Assembly: GCA_022616595.1 (NCBI GenBank)
Contig: JAKEEL010000138.1
Coordinates: forward strand, 1 to 10,431
DNA length: 10,431 bases
Origin: Methylococcaceae bacterium
Lineage (GTDB): Bacteria > Pseudomonadota > Gammaproteobacteria > Methylococcales > UBA1147
Reading direction: 5' to 3'
Shown here: piece by piece, positions 1 through 7,117 of the stretch
Layout: each line of letters begins with the position of its first letter
Position numbering within the stretch: the stretch's first letter is position 1
Made by a program: the position numbers and the translations under genes
The notes under the pieces: generated by a model
What the model was told of the DNA's origin: nothing
The model's database searches: none
What the model saw: only the letters and a program-made list of their open reading frames with translations

Positions 1-20
1 AACGAACACATCGATGCCGT

Positions 21-72
21 AGGGTGCGCCGCGCGCACCGTGAGACGCCGAATGGTGCGCGCGGCGCACCCT
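21..72. repeat. Perfect G+C-rich palindrome, 19-bp arms, 14-nt loop (REP-like)
   Basis: Bases 21-39 and 54-72 are exact reverse complements (arms containing GGGTGCGCCGCGCGCACC and its complement) around a 14-base loop at 40-53. It lies 17 bp past the stop codon of the leftward thioredoxin-like gene. No T-run follows either arm, so a classical intrinsic terminator is not indicated, although RNA copied from it would fold strongly and could protect the mRNA 3' end. The form, a near-perfect G+C-rich palindrome ending in TAGGGTGCGCC-type sequence, resembles dispersed REP or MITE-like extragenic palindromes I recall from proteobacterial genomes. Only one copy is in this window, so its dispersed nature is an inference. 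Confidence 0.85.
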
Positions 73-88
73 TGCATGGTCTATGGAA

Positions 89-646
89 TCAAGCCGCTTT
101 CCATTTGATCGAACATCCCATGCTCGGGAACTGCTCGAGAGGTCCCTTGCCGGTGCCAGCGATCAGTTTCATCGCTTCGAACAGCTCCCGCCGCGCGCCG
201 GCCGGCGCCGAATTGATGCCGCTCGCGTCCAGCCTGCCCCGGTATTGCAGCTCCAGGTCTTTGTTGTAGCCGAAAAAATCCGGAGTACACACGGCTCCGT
301 AGGCTCTCGCGACTTCCTGCGATTCATCGACAACATAGGGGAAAGAAAAATTGTATTCGGCGGCGATAGAGCGCATATTTTCCAAGGAATCTTCCGGGTA
401 ACTCGCGGTATCGTTCGACATGATCCCGAGCGATCCAATGCCATAATCCTTCAGTTCACGCGTGTCTTTGGCCAGGCGCTCGCGGATCGCTTTTACATAG
501 GGACAGTGGTTGCAGATGAACAGGATCAGCAGTCCCTGTTCGCCTCTGCAGGAATCCAGGGTTTGGAAGATCCCGTTCGTGTCGGGGAGCGAAAAGTCGA
601 TTGCTTTGCGGCCGAATTCACAGACCGGGGTTTCCATTCTTGCCAT
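89..646 (-). CDS. Thioredoxin-fold (AhpC/TSA-like) family protein with CNHC motif
   Basis: A 185-residue cytoplasmic protein with no signal peptide. It has the thioredoxin/peroxiredoxin fold layout: an N-terminal strand with the FSLPDTNG turn (residues 18-25), a hydrophobic strand leading to CNHCPYVK at 45-52, a VCTPDFFGY segment at 119-127 supplying the cis-proline Pro122, and the ending GCSIKWK (177-183). This CNHCPYV/CTPDFFGY/GCxIKWK pattern is typical of the widespread 'thioredoxin family protein' group related to AhpC/TSA; the in vivo substrate is generally not established. The CxxC pair (Cys45, Cys48) implies redox activity, and Cys120 and Cys178 are further candidate thiols. I take ATG at 646; a second ATG at codon 4 is an alternative, and neither has a good ribosome-binding site. 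It stands alone, divergent from the VWA block, so context says little about its role. Confidence 0.88.
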   Translation of the reverse strand: MARMETPVCEFGRKAIDFSLPDTNGIFQTLDSCRGEQGLLILFICNHCPYVKAIRERLAKDTRELKDYGIGSLGIMSNDTASYPEDSLENMRSIAAEYNFSFPYVVDESQEVARAYGAVCTPDFFGYNKDLELQYRGRLDASGINSAPAGARRELFEAMKLIAGTGKGPLEQFPSMGCSIKWKAA

Positions 647-914
647 CTGGATATCTTGCTGGAGTGTAATTTTTCAGGCGAGCGACTATAGTTTGAACTA
701 TCGAATCGATCCGTACGGCGCGATTCAAGGTTTTCGGAAAAGCCTGACCATAAAAAATGAGCATCCCTTCGACAGGTACCGAGTCAACGGCTTCGGATTC
801 CAACAAGCGCTTCTGGTAATCCCGAATATAAATACAAATGATACCAGAGAACAGTCCGGCCGTCTCCGGACCGGCGTTCGACCGCTGCGAGGATTTGAAT
901 CGAGAGAATTTACC
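647..914. other. Divergent intergenic region with a possible operator
   Basis: This 268-bp gap separates the leftward thioredoxin-like gene from the rightward VWA gene and must hold both promoters. On the minus strand TATAGT (690-685) could be a -10 box for the thioredoxin-like gene, but no convincing -35 lies 16-18 bp upstream. On the plus strand TATAAA (827-832) could be the -10 for the VWA gene, again with no clear -35. That AT-rich box is enclosed by an inverted repeat, TCTGGTA (812-818) and TACCAGA (842-848). A shorter one, ATAGT (688-692) and ACTAT (697-701), overlaps the other candidate box. The VWA reading frame stays open through the region, but I see no coding signal there. Confidence 0.4.
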
Positions 915-2387
915 GTGCTTGAAGCGACTAAAATTAGAGTCCTGATCGTTTGCGCCGTGTTTTCCGGAGGAGTTCCCGCGGCGGTCGATGCCGGCCCGGA
1001 ACCGATCAGCGATGTCCGGGTATTGATCGATGTTTCGGGCAGTATGAAGCAGAACGATCCGGGTAATATTCGTATTCCGGCGCTGAAGCTGCTGGTCAAT
1101 TTGTTACCTCCGGAATCTCGTGCGGGTGTCTGGTTGTTTGCGGCCGAACCGGCCCTGCTGGTTCCGATTGGCAATGCGGATGGCGCCTGGCAGGCGCGGG
1201 CACTGAAATCCGCTTCGAGCATTCACTCGCGCGGTCTGTTTACCGACATCGAAGAAGCCCTTGAAGCAGCAATGCAGGGTTGGGCGTCCGGACCGGAGAA
1301 GAACCGCAGAAGCATTATTCTATTGACCGATGGTGTCGTCGACATATCGAAAGATCCGAAAGTCAACGCAGCTTCCCGGACTGCGATTATCGAGCGGATC
1401 ATCCCCGGATTAACGCGCCATTCCACGCAGGTTCACACCATTGCCTTGTCGCAGAACGCGGACCATGAACTCTTGAAAAAGCTGTCCTCGGATACCGGAG
1501 GCTGGAGTCAAACCGTGCAATCGGCCAAACAGTTGGAACGGGCTTTTTTGGCGATGTTCAAGAAGGCGGTTCCGAGGGACAGAGTCCCCTTGACCGATAA
1601 TAAATTCAGTATCGACGCCGGAATTGACGAATTCTCGGTGCTCGTTTTTCGAGAATCCGCAGCGCAACCGACTCGTCTGATCAGTCCCGGGCAGAAGCAA
1701 ACCGGCCAGGACGATCATGCCGAAAACATTCGATGGCATCATGAAGCGAGCTACGATCTGATTACCGTTGAGCGGCCGGAACCCGGAGAATGGCGGCTGC
1801 TTGCGGGCCTCGATCCCGATAATCAGGTCATGGTGGTCACCGACCTCAAACTGAGGTTGAATGAATTGCCGAATACTGTCGGCGAACATGCAACCGTGGA
1901 TTTCTCAGTCAGCATCACCGAAAAGGGTGAAACCGTGACCAACCCGGATTTTTTAAGCCTGATCAACAATCGATTGCAACAATCGGCCGAACTCGGAGGG
2001 ACGCTCGACCGGGATCTCAAAGCCGATCCGGCCAATTCCGGTACTTTCCGCCATACGATCGAAAAAGGCCTGAGACCCGGCAAGTACACGTTCAAAGTCG
2101 TCGCGAAAAGTCCGACATTCCAACGCGAGGCGGAGCACCGAATCGAGGTCGTCGCAGAGCCGGCTGATCAAAAAAAACCGGACCCGGCCAAGGACGGCCG
2201 CGATCAAGCCAGGCTCCCGAAGGAAGAGCCGGTTGGAGAGACGCCGGAACCGGACTGGATGATCACCTGGGTGATCACCGGGGCGGTTAATCTGATTTTT
2301 CTACTCGCCGGTTTCTTTGTGTACCGCTGGATACAGAAGCGAATGGCACAGCAACAAATGGAGCTTATCAACAGGTTGGAGACATGA
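915..2387 (+). CDS. Secreted, membrane-anchored von Willebrand factor A (VWA) domain protein
   Basis: A 490-residue protein when started at the GTG at 915. That start gives a proper signal peptide: a basic N-terminus, a hydrophobic stretch (residues 9-20) and a likely cleavage near Ala23-Ala26. A GAGAG ribosome-binding site lies 8 bases upstream. Residues about 33-218 form a VWA domain with a complete metal-ion-dependent adhesion site: DVSGSM (Asp39, Ser41, Ser43), FTD near 109-111, and LLTDG with Asp139. Residues about 225-415 look beta-rich, a Pro/Lys/Glu linker follows (416-446), and one transmembrane helix (about 448-470) ends in a short basic tail. The predicted topology is a periplasmic VWA domain with a short cytoplasmic C-terminus. 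From memory it resembles the gammaproteobacterial conserved hypothetical family TIGR03503, function unknown. The stop overlaps the next ATG, indicating translational coupling. Confidence 0.88.
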   Translation: MLEATKIRVLIVCAVFSGGVPAAVDAGPEPISDVRVLIDVSGSMKQNDPGNIRIPALKLLVNLLPPESRAGVWLFAAEPALLVPIGNADGAWQARALKSASSIHSRGLFTDIEEALEAAMQGWASGPEKNRRSIILLTDGVVDISKDPKVNAASRTAIIERIIPGLTRHSTQVHTIALSQNADHELLKKLSSDTGGWSQTVQSAKQLERAFLAMFKKAVPRDRVPLTDNKFSIDAGIDEFSVLVFRESAAQPTRLISPGQKQTGQDDHAENIRWHHEASYDLITVERPEPGEWRLLAGLDPDNQVMVVTDLKLRLNELPNTVGEHATVDFSVSITEKGETVTNPDFLSLINNRLQQSAELGGTLDRDLKADPANSGTFRHTIEKGLRPGKYTFKVVAKSPTFQREAEHRIEVVAEPADQKKPDPAKDGRDQARLPKEEPVGETPEPDWMITWVITGAVNLIFLLAGFFVYRWIQKRMAQQQMELINRLET

Positions 2388-3022
2388 TACAAATCAGTTC
2401 CTTGCTCGCGGTATTCATGGTGGAAGGCTTGGCCGCAGCGATACTGCTCATCGCCGCATTCGCGGTATTCATCGTGCGCCGGCGCGCCGGGGAACGGAAT
2501 GCCGCGGGAAATTTCATCAGCCACCTCAAGCAGGCCGAAGCCGTTCGTTCGAAACTGCTCGGAAAAGCGATTTCGGAATCGTGCGACCTGGAGCAGGGAA
2601 AACTCAACGCAGTGCTTGCCGAGGTTAATTCTTGTGAAAAATCACTTTACCGGAAAGTCGTGCAGATGTTCTTGAACCGCGACGCGGCATTGTTGAACGG
2701 CATCGATCAAAGTGTTCAGGCCCTGACGCATCCGTTTTGCAGATTATTGTCGGAAGTCTCGGAAAAAAGCCGGGAGGACCCGGAACTGGCGGCCGCAATG
2801 GAATCCGCCAAGGCCGAAATCGAGCGTCTGAAACAGGAAAGTCAACGTATTTCGAAACAACTTTCCATGGCGATGGAAACCATGGATGAAATTTCCAGCG
2901 AATATTCGAAGATCTTCGGCGCCTCGAAAGAAGCCGAAGAACTGGATATGAGCCGCAAACGCATGTTGAATACCTATTTGCGCGCGGAGGAACGGATGAC
3001 GAAGGCTTTTAGCGATCAGTGA
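2384..3022 (+). CDS. Single-pass membrane protein with cytoplasmic coiled coil, unknown function
   Basis: A 212-residue protein whose ATG overlaps the VWA stop codon (ATGA, 2384-2387), so the two are very probably translated together. An AGG at 2373-2375 sits 8 bases before the start. Residues about 5-31 form one hydrophobic helix followed by RRR at 32-34, so by the positive-inside rule the remainder is cytoplasmic. The rest is almost entirely helical and charged. The stretch about 133-205 (with segments such as AKAEIERLKQES) has the heptad character of a coiled coil and includes a Met-rich portion near 162-168. I recognise no enzymatic motif. Three cysteines (67, 84, 119) are scattered and do not form a metal-site pattern. 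The coupling suggests a complex with the VWA protein, perhaps as its cytoplasmic partner; that is inference. Confidence 0.8.
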   Translation: MIQISSLLAVFMVEGLAAAILLIAAFAVFIVRRRAGERNAAGNFISHLKQAEAVRSKLLGKAISESCDLEQGKLNAVLAEVNSCEKSLYRKVVQMFLNRDAALLNGIDQSVQALTHPFCRLLSEVSEKSREDPELAAAMESAKAEIERLKQESQRISKQLSMAMETMDEISSEYSKIFGASKEAEELDMSRKRMLNTYLRAEERMTKAFSDQ

Positions 3023-3140
3023 GCGTTTCGCGTTATGCATCGACAGGGTTGGAAAATTCAATGTTTCCGAGTGGTTGATTTCGGATGGATCCCGCATGGT
3101 TGAATCGTTTCCCAAACCCGCCCGCCGCTAGGTTAGGACT

Positions 3141-3803
3141 GTGAATTTCAGCGCATCGTTTTTGCTCGGTGAATCCTTGTTCGTTTCGCTGATTGCCCTC
3201 ATTTTCATCGGGCTGGCCAGATGGCGCAAAAGAAAGCGCCTGTTCACGGAACTGAGCGGCTTATTGGAGCGCGTCAATCGCGCGGAACCCGAAAGGCAGC
3301 GGCGCCTCCAAGCGCGTCTGATGGAAACCTCGGGACTCGATGAAGACGAGGCGGAAAGCCTGAGCATCGAGACCATCCGCTCTGAAAGAAACCTGTTCAA
3401 AACCTTTACTGAAATTCAACTCGGAGCCGAATTCCCCAAGGCCGGCAGCTTCGATCAGTGTGTGTATGCCTTGCTGGACCATTATTCGGAAGTGATCGCG
3501 ATTGTTTCGGCCAACCCGGAACCGAAGTCGCAAGCGGCCCGCAATCCGGGACAGGCGATTGAAGCGCTTGAAGATCTGACGGTGCAGGTGGACCGGGAGC
3601 CTTTCGACGATCGATCCGGATCCGCTTCCGGCACGGTTGAAACCGGCATTGAACGGGCCGGTCTCGACGAGGCCGGGCCGGATCCCGGAGAATCCGGCGA
3701 TCGCGTCGAACCGAACTGGGACGACGCGTTCGCGGAAGCCGCCCAAGGGCACGAAGGCGCGAGTACCGATGATGAGCGATGCAACGACACCGCCGCCGGA
3801 TAG
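3141..3803 (+). CDS. Small membrane-anchored protein with acidic C-terminal tail, unknown function
   Basis: A 220-residue protein starting at GTG. An in-frame TAG at 3129-3131 lies four codons upstream and the next internal ATG is at codon 61, so GTG 3141 is the only reasonable start; AGG at 3130-3132 is the likely ribosome-binding site. Residues about 9-27 form one transmembrane helix followed by a very basic RWRKRKR segment (27-33), predicting a cytoplasmic C-terminus. Residues 34-125 are helical and charged, with a compact part around 85-122. Residues about 140-220 are acidic, rich in Gly, Asp, Glu and Ala, and probably disordered. The 118-bp gap after the coiled-coil gene holds no other gene or clear terminator, so cotranscription is likely. 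The tail-to-tail neighbour is ubiB. I recognise no family; the architecture echoes the preceding gene. Confidence 0.72.
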   Translation: MNFSASFLLGESLFVSLIALIFIGLARWRKRKRLFTELSGLLERVNRAEPERQRRLQARLMETSGLDEDEAESLSIETIRSERNLFKTFTEIQLGAEFPKAGSFDQCVYALLDHYSEVIAIVSANPEPKSQAARNPGQAIEALEDLTVQVDREPFDDRSGSASGTVETGIERAGLDEAGPDPGESGDRVEPNWDDAFAEAAQGHEGASTDDERCNDTAAG

Positions 3804-3831
3804 ACGCAATTGATCGTTCTCAGTCCGGGCC

Positions 3832-5478
3832 TCACTTTCTTAATCCAAGCGCGATCAGGAGCATTCCGGCCAGGAAAACCGCCAGCGCGAGCGGGGGGAT
3901 CGATCCGGCGGATTGACTCAGGTAACCGGACATTCCGGTAAGGATCGCGGCGCTGATGATGCATGCGGCACCGCCGATTGCGCGGACCGCCCGCCGGTTA
4001 TTGCGCGCCAATTGCTGTCGAATTTCCTCCAATTGAGGATTTTTCCAGGTCAGTTCGAGTTCCCCGTTGCCTGCTTCCTTCAAGAAGCGGTGCACCAGGC
4101 CCGGAATTTCAGGAAGCTGCTCGCCCCATTCCGGAAGCTGTTTTCTGATTTTGTTGACTGTCGCCCTGGGTCCGACCTGCTGTGCGAACCATTTTTCCAG
4201 GAAGGGCTTCGCGGTTTTCCAGAGGTCGAGATCCGGATACAGTTCGCGTCCGAGCCCTTCGATATTCAGCAGGGTTTTCTGGAACAGCACCAATTGCGGC
4301 TGGATCTCGGCATTGAATCGCCGCGCGGCCTGAAAAAGCCGCAATAACAGGTGTCCGTAGGAGATTTGGCTGATCGGCTTTTCGAAGATCGGTTCGCACA
4401 CGGCGCGAATGCCCGATTCGAGCTCGTCGACGCGGGTTTGCTTGGGCACCCATCCGGACTCGATATGCAGTTCGGCCACGCGCCGGTAATCGCGGTTGAA
4501 AAAGGCCAGCAGATTGTACGCAAGATAATGCTGGTCGGCGAGGCTCAGTGAGCCGACGATTCCGAAATCGACCGCGATGTAACTCGCATCGGGCTTCGCG
4601 AATATATTCCCCGGATGCATGTCCGCGTGAAAAAAATTGTCCCTGAGTACCTGCGTGAAGAAAATCTCCACCCCGCGTTCCGCGAGCAGTCGAAAGTCCA
4701 CCCCCTCATCCCGCAGGCGCTGGATATCGCCGATCGGTATTCCGTAAATCCGTTCCATCACCAGGACCTTTTGACGGGTTAAGTCCCAGTGGACCATCGG
4801 CACATACAGGATCTTCGAATGTTCGAAATTCCGGCGCAATTCCGAAGCGTTGGCGCCCTCGCGGACCAGATCGAGTTCGTCGAGAATGGTTTTCTCGAAT
4901 TCGGCGACGATTTCCACCGGGCGCAGTCGCTTGGCGTCGGCCCAAAACTTCCGGGCCAGGCGCGCGAGTTCGTACAGGAGCCTGATATCTTCACGGATTT
5001 GTTTTTCGACATTCGGCCGCAGCACCTTTACGATCACATCGTCGCCTCCCGGCAGACGCGCCGCGTGAACCTGGGCGATCGACGCGGAGGCAAGCGGAGT
5101 TTCATCGAATTCGGCAAAACACTCGCCGATCGGTTTGGCGAGTTCTTGCTCGATGATTTTACGCGCATCCGCACCGGGGAACGGGGGCACCTTGTCTTGG
5201 AGTTTGGACAGTTCATCGGCGATGTCCTGAGGCAAAAGGTCCCGGCGCGTCGACAGTGCCTGTCCGAATTTGACAAAAATCGGGCCGAGGTCTTCGAGCG
5301 TGCGGCGGATCCGGACCGCCCTCGGACCGCGATCCTTCCTGATCCAAAAATTCGGCGAAAAAAAAGCTAGATATCGAACCGGCCGAAACAGATGGGTTTT
5401 CAGAACCAGTTCGTCAAGCCCGTGAAACACCAGGATCCAGTTGATTCTGACCAATCGCGAGAGTAGTTTCGGAGACAT
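3832..5478 (-). CDS. ubiB: UbiB, ABC1/ADCK-family atypical kinase of ubiquinone biosynthesis
   Basis: A 548-residue protein, close to the E. coli UbiB length (546). The family hallmarks are present in order: the KxGQ motif (KFGQ, 70-73), the alanine-rich loop LASASIAQVHAA (129-140) in place of a P-loop, the nucleotide-binding lysine in VIVKVLRP (Lys151), the catalytic-loop equivalent HADMHPGN (284-291) and DFG (304-306). Two hydrophobic helices near the C-terminus (about 495-517 and 525-545) anchor it in the inner membrane. UbiB is required for aerobic ubiquinone synthesis; in this family an ATPase role, perhaps in releasing lipid intermediates from the membrane, is favoured over protein phosphorylation. 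I chose ATG 5478 because MSPKLLSRLVRI matches the usual N-terminus, though the ribosome-binding site is weak. The frame stays open a further 86 codons upstream into ubiJ. It is last in the leftward ubi cluster. Confidence 0.95.
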   Translation of the reverse strand: MSPKLLSRLVRINWILVFHGLDELVLKTHLFRPVRYLAFFSPNFWIRKDRGPRAVRIRRTLEDLGPIFVKFGQALSTRRDLLPQDIADELSKLQDKVPPFPGADARKIIEQELAKPIGECFAEFDETPLASASIAQVHAARLPGGDDVIVKVLRPNVEKQIREDIRLLYELARLARKFWADAKRLRPVEIVAEFEKTILDELDLVREGANASELRRNFEHSKILYVPMVHWDLTRQKVLVMERIYGIPIGDIQRLRDEGVDFRLLAERGVEIFFTQVLRDNFFHADMHPGNIFAKPDASYIAVDFGIVGSLSLADQHYLAYNLLAFFNRDYRRVAELHIESGWVPKQTRVDELESGIRAVCEPIFEKPISQISYGHLLLRLFQAARRFNAEIQPQLVLFQKTLLNIEGLGRELYPDLDLWKTAKPFLEKWFAQQVGPRATVNKIRKQLPEWGEQLPEIPGLVHRFLKEAGNGELELTWKNPQLEEIRQQLARNNRRAVRAIGGAACIISAAILTGMSGYLSQSAGSIPPLALAVFLAGMLLIALGLRK

Positions 5479-5633
5479 CGGAATGCGGCTTTTTCGGTTG
5501 TTGTTGTGATCGATCCTGAAGGATTCCGCCGGATTTCCGCAAGGCCGGGCATGATCCCGCCGGGAGGCTTTCGTTTTTGTGAAACCTGCCCCCTGTTTGA
5601 CCATCCCGGTCCTGATCAAGACACAGGGCTCAA

Positions 5634-6254
5634 TCAGCGGACTTCCGGAACTTGATTGCTCAGCCGTTTGATGCGCATTTCCAGGCGGTCGGTGTCCGCT
5701 CGGATCGAATCGACATCGTGGAATAATTCGCTGCATTCATAGGAGGTCGGCAGATCCCGGCGCTCCTCCTGAAGATATTCCGTGATATTGAGCTTCATCG
5801 CCCGGAACGATTCCTGTCCCCACTGCAGAGTCCCGCGCACCAGATTGCCGATTTGATGGGCCGCGATATCCCCGGTTACATGCGAAAGCTGCTCCTCCCA
5901 GTCGATGTCGAGCCGCTTGAACAGCATCTGGAAATTCCTTCCGACCGAGACATCGCCTTCGATCGTCACCTTGCCGGTAAATACAACACTGCTTGGATTG
6001 TCGCTCAATCCCAGGCTGGCAAAAGCGAACGGAGAGCCGCTCAGGGTGGTGTCGGGCCTGCCCTCATAATGTTCCAGCAGTTGCAGGGAATTATCGGACG
6101 GACACAGATAAAAAATCCAGTCCGGGCCCGTGATCCGGATCGCGATCACTTTGCCGCTGATCGGCTGCAAAAGTCTTGTCGCGTCCGGGTCCAGCGCGAT
6201 ATAGCGGGAAACCGCAGATTCCAGCATGGAAAGAAAAATCGCGCGGGCCAGCAT
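5634..6254 (-). CDS. ubiJ: UbiJ, SCP2-domain accessory factor of ubiquinone biosynthesis
   Basis: A 206-residue protein when started at ATG 6254, close to E. coli UbiJ (about 201). Residues about 15-110 correspond to the SCP2 lipid-binding domain. The conserved segment VTIEGDVSVGRNFQMLFKRLD, followed by DWEEQLS and TGDIAAHQIG (about 96-136), is a UbiJ signature. The C-terminal 50 residues are helical and heptad-like, matching the family's coiled coil. With UbiK, UbiJ helps assemble the soluble Ubi complex that carries out the late hydroxylation and methylation steps and is thought to bind the hydrophobic intermediates. The open frame continues upstream to 6332 but overlaps ubiE there, so ATG 6254, 17 bp past the ubiE stop, is preferred; an ATG at 6227 is a shorter alternative. 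Position between ubiE and ubiB agrees with the classical operon. Confidence 0.93.
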   Translation of the reverse strand: MLARAIFLSMLESAVSRYIALDPDATRLLQPISGKVIAIRITGPDWIFYLCPSDNSLQLLEHYEGRPDTTLSGSPFAFASLGLSDNPSSVVFTGKVTIEGDVSVGRNFQMLFKRLDIDWEEQLSHVTGDIAAHQIGNLVRGTLQWGQESFRAMKLNITEYLQEERRDLPTSYECSELFHDVDSIRADTDRLEMRIKRLSNQVPEVR

Positions 6255-6271
6255 GATGGAGCCTACGGCGG

Positions 6272-7018
6272 CTACAGCCTGTAGCCCCGATGTACGGCCA
6301 CGATCCCTTGAGTCAGATTGAAATAATCGCAATGTTCGAATCCCGCCTGTTCCATCAATGAGCGGAGTCTGTCCTGATCCGGATGCATGCGGATCGATTC
6401 GGCCAGATAGCGATAGCTGTCCGCGTCATTGGCTATGAGCTTTCCGAGCATCGGCAGGATCTTGAATGAATAGGTATTGTAGACTTTTTGCAAAAGTTGC
6501 GGTTTTGGATGGGAAAATTCGAGGATGATCGAGCGCCCCCCGGGCTTCAATACCCGGTACATGGCTTTCAGAGCCGCATCCTTGTCGGTTACGTTGCGCA
6601 AGCCGAACGCGATGCATACGCAATCGAAACTGCTGTCCGCGAATGGCAGGCATTCGGCATTGGCCTGGGCGTAGAAGATATTCGAAACCAGCCCGTGATC
6701 GATCAGGCGGTCCCGGCCGGCTTCGAGCATCGAGCGGTTGATGTCCGCGAGAACCACCGAACCGTTTGTTCCGACTCGTTTTTCGTACAGGATGGTCAGA
6801 TCCCCGGTGCCGCCCGCGAGGTCGAGGACCCGCTCTCCCTGACGGACATTGCTGAGCAGGACCGCGGTCCTTTTCCACAATCGATGGATGCCGAGAGACA
6901 TCAGATCGTTCATCACGTCGTATTTGCCGGAGACCGAATCGAACACCTGCCTGACCATGCGCACCTTGTCCCCGATCGGAACTTCACGGTAGCCGAAATG
7001 AGTGGTCTTGTCTTTCAT
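6272..7018 (-). CDS. ubiE: UbiE, demethylubiquinone/demethylmenaquinone C-methyltransferase
   Basis: A 248-residue class I SAM-dependent methyltransferase, the usual family length (E. coli 251). It C-methylates the benzoquinol ring in ubiquinone synthesis and, in menaquinone producers, demethylmenaquinol. Visible hallmarks are FDSVSGKYDVMNDLMSLGIH (26-45), the SAM-binding glycine motif VLDLAGGTGDL (64-74), LADIN with the ribose-binding acid (90-94), AFGLRNVTD (137-145), the MYRVLKPGG motif (153-161) and SYRYLAESI (201-209). The ATG at 7018 is the first possible start in frame near this N-terminus; no good Shine-Dalgarno sequence precedes it. It opens the ubiE-ubiJ-ubiB group and lies 99 bp past hslU, with no terminator visible between them, so read-through from the protease genes is possible. 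Confidence 0.97.
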   Translation of the reverse strand: MKDKTTHFGYREVPIGDKVRMVRQVFDSVSGKYDVMNDLMSLGIHRLWKRTAVLLSNVRQGERVLDLAGGTGDLTILYEKRVGTNGSVVLADINRSMLEAGRDRLIDHGLVSNIFYAQANAECLPFADSSFDCVCIAFGLRNVTDKDAALKAMYRVLKPGGRSIILEFSHPKPQLLQKVYNTYSFKILPMLGKLIANDADSYRYLAESIRMHPDQDRLRSLMEQAGFEHCDYFNLTQGIVAVHRGYRL

Positions 7019-7117
7019 GCCGGGGTGATGTTTGCTGCCAATGAATGATCCGCTTGATCCGGGCTCCGGTCGAGGGATTTCCTTGAATGAACGGGCGATT
7101 ATCCAGAGGATCCTACG

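Noticed and set aside
618..806. 62-codon minus-strand frame upstream of the thioredoxin-like gene
   Set aside because: It overlaps the start of that gene in another frame, with no motif or ribosome-binding site.
510..914. Upstream extension of the VWA reading frame to an ATG at 510
   Set aside because: The extension runs antisense through the thioredoxin-like gene and hides the signal peptide inside the protein. GTG 915 gives a normal signal peptide and a ribosome-binding site.
3034..3102. 22-codon open frame between the coiled-coil gene and the next gene
   Set aside because: It is short, has no ribosome-binding site and its translation has no recognisable character.
4789..5370. 193-codon plus-strand open frame
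   Set aside because: It lies fully antisense to ubiB, has no protein motif, and ubiB carries every family hallmark across the same bases.
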